Below the pieces are notes generated by a model. That model was not told where the DNA came from, ran no database searches, and was given only the letters and a program-made list of their open reading frames with translations. Below are positions 57,401 to 64,000 of a DNA stretch of 64,000 bases, piece by piece. A program made the translations under genes and the position numbers. Source of the DNA: Lepidonotus clava (taxonomy: Eukaryota > Annelida > Polychaeta > Phyllodocida > Polynoidae); assembly GCA_936440205.1 (NCBI GenBank), contig OW387147.1, positions 33,629,629-33,693,628 on the forward strand, read 5' to 3'. Position 1 is the first letter of the stretch. The number at the start of each line of letters is the position of its first letter.

Positions 57401-58130
57401 ACAAAATCAAGACATTTTATGCACACTTCTAATGAAAAATTATTCTGGTTAACAGATCAAATATCAACGTTCCTTGTGATATATGGATAATGTGATGTCA
57501 TGACGACCATGGCAATAATTATGGAGTATACAACGCTCGGGTATGTTCAAGTTAAGATTTGCAAGTTGAAAATTATATCCTCCAAAATCCTAAAAGAAAG
57601 TCACGGTAGCATCGAATGTCGAAGGTAACTATTTACCAGGCCGTCCAAGTGTAAAATATATATATATGGAAATATCCCGAAAATTGTCTGTTGGGAATGC
57701 ACCCGGGACCTGTATTTCTTAGCCGTGGAAAATCTGTACATTATAATGTTATGCACGATAAGTAAACTTGTATTTTTACTGAATATCCTGCTTTGTGAAC
57801 GCTCCTGTGACTATCCTTTGTATTTGAATCAATTGAAAGTGAAAATTTAAGGTAGGACTTGAAGTATAGATTTCCGCCGTCACTCTAAAGACAAAAACAG
57901 AAAGAAGTGTGGCTTGAACATGACCAAATTGTACTGTAGTAGACTTTTGAATTGAAATAGAATAACATGTAAACTACAAATAACCATTTGCCGTGCCATT
58001 CAATAAGTTACTAGTGAGGTCTCGTACAAACAAACGCTGGTATCAACTAGTATCAATAACACTAACCCTAACTTTTTGTATGTAAATAGAAGACTACATT
58101 AATTTTTTAGAATGAATTAATACAACTCAC
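54471..58130. other. intergenic between genes C and D
   Basis: 3.6 kb of AT-rich sequence. A perfect 26-bp tandem duplication lies at 55368-55419 (CCTTTCCTTTGTCAAAAAAG core). Otherwise only short unsupported open frames are seen. The region should hold the gene D 3' UTR and polyadenylation site, but I could not place them. Confidence 0.5.
55368..55419. repeat. perfect 26-bp tandem duplication
   Basis: Two identical 26-bp units, each partly self-complementary (CTTTCC...GGAAAG). A recent local duplication with no visible role. Confidence 0.8.
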
Positions 58131-58173
58131 CATTCCAGCATGGCTCCTCCCTCAACTTCTTCCTCAAAGCCTT

Positions 58174-61100
58174 CTATGGCGTATCTGGGGGGTTGTCAGA
58201 GTTCCTCGCCTTCTCCAAAGTCATGGTACCTTGAGGGTCAACTGGCAAAAATAAAGAGTGAATACATTTGCACCTAGGCAATAAAAATGTTCTTTTTTTC
58301 AGTGTACTGATATTCGGTCACCCCAACGGTATGAACTATATGTGGGTTCAATAATCGCTATAACCAATAAGATAACTGAACTAATTGGTTTCTGTGCTGG
58401 AATAACATGGGGAGCCCCTCTTTCATTATTAGTTTTGATAAAATGTAAACAAAGAATACCACAAACAATATCTTCATAAAATGAATGCTTGGATTGTAGA
58501 CTGGTATAACGAATCTGATTCAATTCTCTGTTAAGAGTTTAGAAAGGACATGACTGTGTAAACGAACAAAATGGTGGAACAGTTATTATATAGGTCTTAT
58601 GTATGAAGGGGTTCAATGAAAAAAACTAAATATAAAAAAAAAGCCTTTTCTGTATTAGGGTACATGCACAAGTTAGCTTGTGCAACATAGGACTGCTGAG
58701 ACTCCCATGGCATTACTACTCCCTCATGCTACTATTTCTACTTGCTTGTATGCTGCTGCCGCCTGCTGACAGACTACACAACCAGGATTTGCAGCTTAAG
58801 CCCCATACCCACTAGGCGATCTCACTGTTGATGGGCGACGGGCGACGGGGTGAATCGCCGTCGCCGTCGCCGGGCGACGGCAATATCAAGCAAGTTTGAT
58901 AATTTGCCGGCGATTTTGCCGGCGATTTTGCCGGCGATCCCGTCCCCGGTCGCCAGTCGCCGAGAAAACACTCCATACCCACGGTGAGTCGCCCGGCGAT
59001 TGTGGTCGCTGAGCGACTGGCCACCGCTGATTATGTAATTATACCTCGTCGCCGGTCGCCGGTCGCCGGGTAGATCGCTTAGTGGGTATGGCCCTTTAAA
59101 GTGAGCCACAGACAACACAACATTTTGCAAACTCAAACAATAGAATCATTCCCACTCAAGCCAGTTGAAAAACATTAACTATAGAAAACAGCATAACCAT
59201 AAATACTTCGATTTGTTATCTTTTGAATTATTACAGCCTCCTCTCTCTTTTAACATAACGTACATCTATCAATGCAAACTTTGTTCCCGATTATTACAAA
59301 TGAAAAATATATGCCAATGGGAACGTCTCTTCGTCTCACTGTACGTTACTGATGTGGATGGCCAGTCTATGCTCTGTTAGCTTAGCGTTGTGTTTACACC
59401 AGCGCACGTCTTAGCTATAACTCCTTGTCGATGTATAGGAGTTAAGGAGGAGTCTAGGTATGACACACCATACTAAAGGGGCGCGTAACGCCCGAGCTCA
59501 GTCAGAGTTAAGCTGAAGGTTGTTGTAAGTAACCATCCTAGAAAGGTTGTGTTCTAGAAGCTGAGTCCTGGATTTGGAATAGAAGCTGATAGATTGCTTA
59601 GTAGGCGGGAGCCTTGACTGAGTGTGTTTGAGGGGATTCCATCCTTGGAGCTGTTCATTGTCAATTGAGATCTCATCAAGGAACTGGAATATGTAGGAAA
59701 TAAAAAAAAGAACATCCTTTCACGTGAGTGTTATGTCTTACATAATGTGGAACTATGATTATGTTTTGGACGACAGCAGTCGAAAGAGACGGAGACTGCT
59801 ATTGGAGGTAGCTATTATCCTTAAGGCAATGCAACTAATTAAGTAAACCTGACATTAACGGATAATTAACTCACTATAATTCAGTACAGCATTTTCACTA
59901 AAATTAATGTCGAATGTGGACCTCTTCAGATACCTTGGTTAGGAAATGCATGAATACATGCAAGTACATACCGTTATGTAAGTATTCATGTAGACATTTA
60001 TATAGTCATGTAGCTTTGTAATCATGTTTGATGACAATCACTCACTGGGGCTCTGGTTGACGTACATGGATGGCCGGGTGTCCCGGGATGGTAGAGGGGG
60101 TCCAGGGGGGACGGGGGTCGTGTCCGGCAGGGTCGGGGTCTGAGGGGTAGGATTCTGCGTTTTGGGGTAGGCGAACCTCGGACGTCTGTCTGTTCTGACT
60201 TGTAGTGGCTGAAGAGTGGACGCGTCCCCATCGTTTCTAGGTGAACCTTAATGTGCAGATAAAAAGGTTACTCTGCTGCCTTTGGCAACAATTTATTTGT
60301 GCAGTGTAAAGGACACAGAAAGTTTCTTAATTGTAACACTCTACCTTGGTCACAAGAACAATAAATAGTAATTTTCTAACAAAAAGAAAAAAAACGTTAG
60401 GACAAAGGGAGGAAATGTGACGTTCACTATTCTAAATTTGTAAATTCCTAAAAGAATTTCTATGGCTTTAGACCACTGACCTTGCCAGGGCGACGCAGGC
60501 CTTAATGATATGCGACATAAGGTTTTATTGAGATAATGACAGGGGACATTGTAATTTCTCCTATTTCCCCAAATCAAGGGCCCCAAAATTTCTTATAGAA
60601 TAATAGACATTGGTTTAAAGGATGCCTCTTTCTTTAAGAGGGTGTGTAGCAAGCAAGCTAAGTGATGTCCAAAAATGCCCGCTGAACATGAGAACTTAAT
60701 ATTAGGCAAGTTCCTATAGACAAACATGTATGCAAAATACGTAGGAGAGTTATTATGTTGTAAATGTAAATGTAACAAAGGGAAAGTAAAGATAATCTCG
60801 CCCATAATTAAATTTCATATGATATATTAGCCATGAGGCACCATTATGTAGTCCACGGAACCACAAAATACAAGGAAATAAGAAATTGCATCCAGGAGAA
60901 ATGGACACAAAATTGGTTTTACTTTTTTCATATTCATTGGTATAATTTTCTTCCAAAAATAAGTCTCGTCCAAATATACAGAACCTGGAGGTTGAAAAGG
61001 TTCTTCTTTAAAACCTTCATTTGCATAGAGCTGATTTGGTTTTCTGACGTTGTCATTGTTTCTCTGTTTCATCCGTTCTTCCGGAATCTTGTGGTTTGCA

Positions 61101-64000
61101 TAGATGACGCCTTGGGAACGTCTTTCTGGTCTATCTTATATGAAAAATGACAAATGGACTCATCAATCTCAGATGAATAACTAGAGAGCTATCTAATGAT
61201 AGCCAGGATAGGTAATTTTGGGCAACAACGATGTGGTAAACAACGATGTCTGTCTACTTCAGTTTTATGCCAATGACTAAGCAAACAAGGTTATAACTTT
61301 TACAATCACCTGGCCGGGGAGTCAAAGATTGGGTTTGCGGTACATTACCATGTACATATCCAATCTTTATATTTAAAAATTTGTATATATAAGGTGTTCG
61401 GTGAGGAGAATTTTAATATTTCCAAGTAGTTCTCTTGTTATATCACATACATTGCAGCACCATTTATAACGTTTTTATAAGTTTCTTTTATCGTCATAGA
61501 TGTAAACGATTTACGTTTCATGTGAAAATCACCCCCAGTGAAAGCAAAAGCTGGTTTGACATTGTTTCTTAACCAGAGCATTACTTATAGCAAAACCTGT
61601 CTATAAATTGTTTGTTGGGAAATGAAATCTTACCATTGGGTGTATGAGATTCTGGATTCATAGCTCTAGATACGACGACAGTTCCATTCCTACCATGGTT
61701 ATCTTGGTTCTGTACAAGTCCTATAGAAGGACACAAGGGTTTATTTGAAGATGAGGTATTCCTTCTTTGAATGACTCAACAACACACACTCAAGCAACAA
61801 CAAAATGATAAGGACATCGTGATATTATAACTGTTTAATAGTCTTTAAGTATGACAATGGAATAATAGATTCAATATGTGTAATCAATAATTTTTCCAGG
61901 GGGCTACTGATAAAGCCTATGGAAATTACCATTACCATAAAGATATATTCTATCTTTAAAGTCATTTTTCCAAGAATTGGATATCTGATGGATGAGATTT
62001 CAAACAGTCATAACCTTAATGTAAATACTGATAGAAACTTAATTTTTTCAACATTCTAAAGATCAGTTCATCAGCTCTTACAATCTATAACAATTTCAAT
62101 TTTCATATCTGCGACTTATGCCTCACTATGTGGTGGGGGTAACATATGTTATCGATAATATCTAGTGCCTTATTTTAAAAACTATCTCTAAGGGGCTAAT
62201 TCGCAAATCCTTTAAAACTTCACTTACGTGTCCTCCTACCATTAAAGCGTCTCCTCCAGATACTGAAGGCTATCAGGACCCCCACGAGGGCCATCACCCC
62301 GACAGCAGCCCCCAGACCAGCGATGACACGGATGTTCCTCTCTGTTTGAAGAAACAGGTGCCCAGAAATACAAAATTCATGTACATTGAGACGGTGATAA
62401 AGAAATCCTATACTGATTAAGATTTGTAATGATACAAAGGTAGGCCTAGGCCCTATAGGTAATCGAATTTTCACTATAACCGGTATTAGCAAGCAATTCA
62501 ACATTTGCATCCATATTTTCTTTACCTACTGCAAATCTGAACTATATGTCTTTTTTTTAAAAATTTTTTTTACAAGATTCTATTTTCGTTTTTGCGTTGC
62601 GGTATTGAATTCTTACATTTTATTTTTAAAGATCAACGGGCAGAAATATACAAATAGCCGATGGTCTTACCACTGGAACTGGTCGCGGAGGACATTGACG
62701 TTGGTGTTACTAATGGGCCTGAGATGAAATACAAGAAACGAGTGAATGTTCATATCAGTTGTGCTATAGCAATTACAGCAGAGTCCAATGAAATACACAT
62801 GTGTCTCTATCGTAGAATGTGCACACCTCTGCATGATATTAAATAAGATAAATAAAAATAACTCGAAACTATACTCAAAAAGGATGTAAATCAGACATTA
62901 TAAATACCTGAATTGGAGTCAGTTGACATAACAGTTGAAACCTTAGATGGTAGCTCAGTTGAGAGAGTGGTTGGTATCTCTGTTGATACATTCATGACAG
63001 TCAATACCCCTTGAGTAGTTATGGGAGTACTTTCTGGAGGCGACGTGCCAAGGGAGGTAGGGATAAATGTGGCTGTTGATGTGTCAGTGAAAACAACATG
63101 TAAGTGTAATAGTTGCGTAATTATTATGAAAAGTTTCTCAAGATACTAGACTTAAGTCTATGTAATACCCAAATTATATAGATACTCGAAAAGTAACTTG
63201 AAATGTTATACATGACGAAAAGTATGAAAAAAGGCACTATAACACGAAACTCGGGGATTATGGGGTAAACACAAGATTTGTGGGGGCTATGTTGAACTAT
63301 AGTGGTTTTTACTGCACTAGCTCAACGTATAATTTAAGATGTTTAGGTCTTATCAAATGAGTATGCTTTCAATCTTGCCTATGTCAACATTCTTTGTTCA
63401 TTCTCATAGTTCAATAGAACAAATTAGGGGGAGCACAAATAAGAGGATTTTGTTCATTAGATCCAATGTGTAACAGTCACAGCATCACTTAAGAAATTTC
63501 ATCAGACAATATACTTTCACTCAATACAATGACTTCATACTTCCTCGTTAATCTCTAACATAGATGGTTATTATTCATATCTGCCAACTTGCTCTCTACA
63601 ATACGATAAAAAGCAATTTCAAATAATTTAGAAAAAAAACAGGTTATAATAAGCATAGGATAAAGAAGAGTTGATAATGATCATAGCTATTAAAAAACAA
63701 AGTAAAACATACTTGGAAGAGTTATACTTGTTATTCCTGAAGCGTATCCTAGCATGTCTTTATTAGATGTCCGGTTGACTGATATAATCCAGAATAGATA
63801 TGGCCCAGGCTGAAGCTCATCTTGAACCACAGAATATACGATCTGCCCCTGGTTGGCAGGAATGGCATTACCCTCTTGAATGGTAGACCCCGTGATATTC
63901 ATTTTGTACCAGACCCAGTAATGCGTAATAGGCATCAAAAGCTGGCCAGGAGTGGTTGTGAAGGTCACTATCACCGAACTCGGAGGAAGGTACACGAGAA
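58174..64000 (-). CDS. Gene D (5' partial): fibronectin III, membrane helix, proline-rich signalling tail
   Basis: Seven exons on the minus strand: 64000-63713 (continues outside), 63072-62908, 62718-62671, 62341-62228, 61720-61634, 60246-60046 and 58241-58174. Each junction is phase 1 with GT..AG, and 322 residues are visible. Residues 1-95 resemble the end of a fibronectin III domain (LQPGPYLFWI strand pattern). Residues 96-166 are Ser/Thr/Pro-rich, a likely O-glycosylated stalk. Residues 172-195 are one membrane helix followed by RRR, so type I topology. The tail has a class II SH3-type motif PPLPSR (283-288) and YVNQ (Tyr295), a Grb2-type SH2 site if phosphorylated. It looks like a receptor that recruits SH2/SH3 adaptors; the ligand and family are unknown. 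The first exon of the gene lies beyond the window. The last exon continues to a donor at 58131 beyond the stop. Confidence 0.7.
58796..59099. mobile_element. TTAA-flanked MITE, complete copy
   Basis: TTAA at 58796-58799 and 59096-59099 flank inverted ends GCCCCATACCCACTAGGCGA and TCGCTTAGTGGGTATGGCCC. The interior repeats TTGCCGGCGAT and GTCGCCGG motifs. TTAA flanks suggest piggyBac-type mobilisation. It lies in the last intron of gene D. Partial copies are at 9950-10086 and 39330. Confidence 0.65.
59375..59755 (+). mobile_element. Possible solo LTR (fossil), distantly like the LTR of the 19.8 kb element
   Basis: The block has the same order of signals as the 607-bp LTR: a TGTTAGCTTAGC start, an ACTAAAGGGGCGCG promoter-like stretch, a GAGCTCAGTCAGAGTTAAG segment like GAGCGAGCAGTTAGTGAG, a GTGTTCTAGAAG-like segment, then AATAAA near 59699. 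Ends and target duplication could not be fixed. No coding part is present. It lies in the last intron of gene D. Confidence 0.35.
62228..62341 (-). CDS. Gene D transmembrane exon
   Basis: 114 nt, phase 1-1: an E-R-N-I-R start, about 24 hydrophobic residues (VIAGLGAAVGVMALVGVLIA core) and an RRR stop-transfer signal. It is a self-contained membrane exon, as is common in shuffled receptors. Confidence 0.8.

Noticed and set aside
60593-61150. Several overlapping frames of 60-105 residues on both strands
   Set aside because: Located in an intron of gene D, AT-rich, mutually overlapping, no domain.
1-64000. CRISPR arrays, bacterial operons, rRNA genes
   Set aside because: No direct repeats with uniform unique spacers, no ribosome-binding-site-led gene strings, no rRNA-like conserved blocks; intron-bearing genes show that this is animal DNA.

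Overview
The window is animal nuclear DNA: AT-rich introns and intergenic sequence, GC-richer exons with GT..AG splice sites, TATA boxes and AATAAA signals, and many transposons. The mix of secreted low-complexity proteins with one cysteine domain, a Mag-type Ty3 element resembling the bivalve Steamer, and an env-bearing giant Ty3 element suggests a marine invertebrate, perhaps a lophotrochozoan. I cannot fix the phylum from sequence alone.

Host genes. Three paralogous three-exon genes encode secreted proteins. Gene A (+, 2678-8538, 293 aa) and gene B (-, 16547-10734, 1,219 aa) converge tail to tail; gene C (-, 54044-52138, 330 aa) lies 36 kb further on. All three share one plan: exon 1 is a signal peptide, exon 2 is a phase 1-1 exon with a six-cysteine domain (C-x13-C-x4-C-x18..20-C-x25..27-C-x11..16-C, with a CP-x-GT motif at Cys4), and exon 3 is one long low-complexity exon. 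The third exon differs in each: His-rich then Lys/Tyr-rich then acidic in A; a very long charged Arg/Ser/Tyr/Glu/Gly tail with 10-residue repeats in B; Pro/Tyr-rich then Glu/Lys/Gln-rich in C. The domain recalls the chitin-binding peritrophin-A fold (CBM14) but its spacing is outside the usual range. A role in extracellular matrix or mineralised or chitinous tissue is inference. The fourth gene, D (- strand, 64000-58174, 5' end outside the window), encodes the end of a type I membrane protein: fibronectin III domain, Ser/Thr/Pro stalk, one membrane helix and a tail with SH3- and SH2-type docking motifs. Every visible splice junction is phase 1.

Mobile DNA. Between genes B and C lie about 35 kb of mostly repeats. 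A 19.8 kb Ty3-type LTR element (17964-37749) with apparently identical 607-bp LTRs, gag, pol, an overlapping accessory pair of reading frames, an env gene and an antisense reading frame sits in a purine-rich minisatellite. A second, older and broken Ty3/Mag-like element (39935-44669) has 175-bp LTRs and a 5-bp target duplication. Next comes a 5.8 kb palindrome (45402-51201): about 1.95 kb arms made of roughly 720-bp tandem units studded with RFX X-box-like palindromes around CCATGG or CCATAG. Smaller elements (hAT-like and TTAA-flanked MITEs, a LINE 3' fragment, tRNA-related SINE candidates, a possible solo LTR) are scattered through introns and spacers.

The two items most worth following are the six-cysteine secreted family with exchangeable C-terminal exons and the X-box-rich palindrome.
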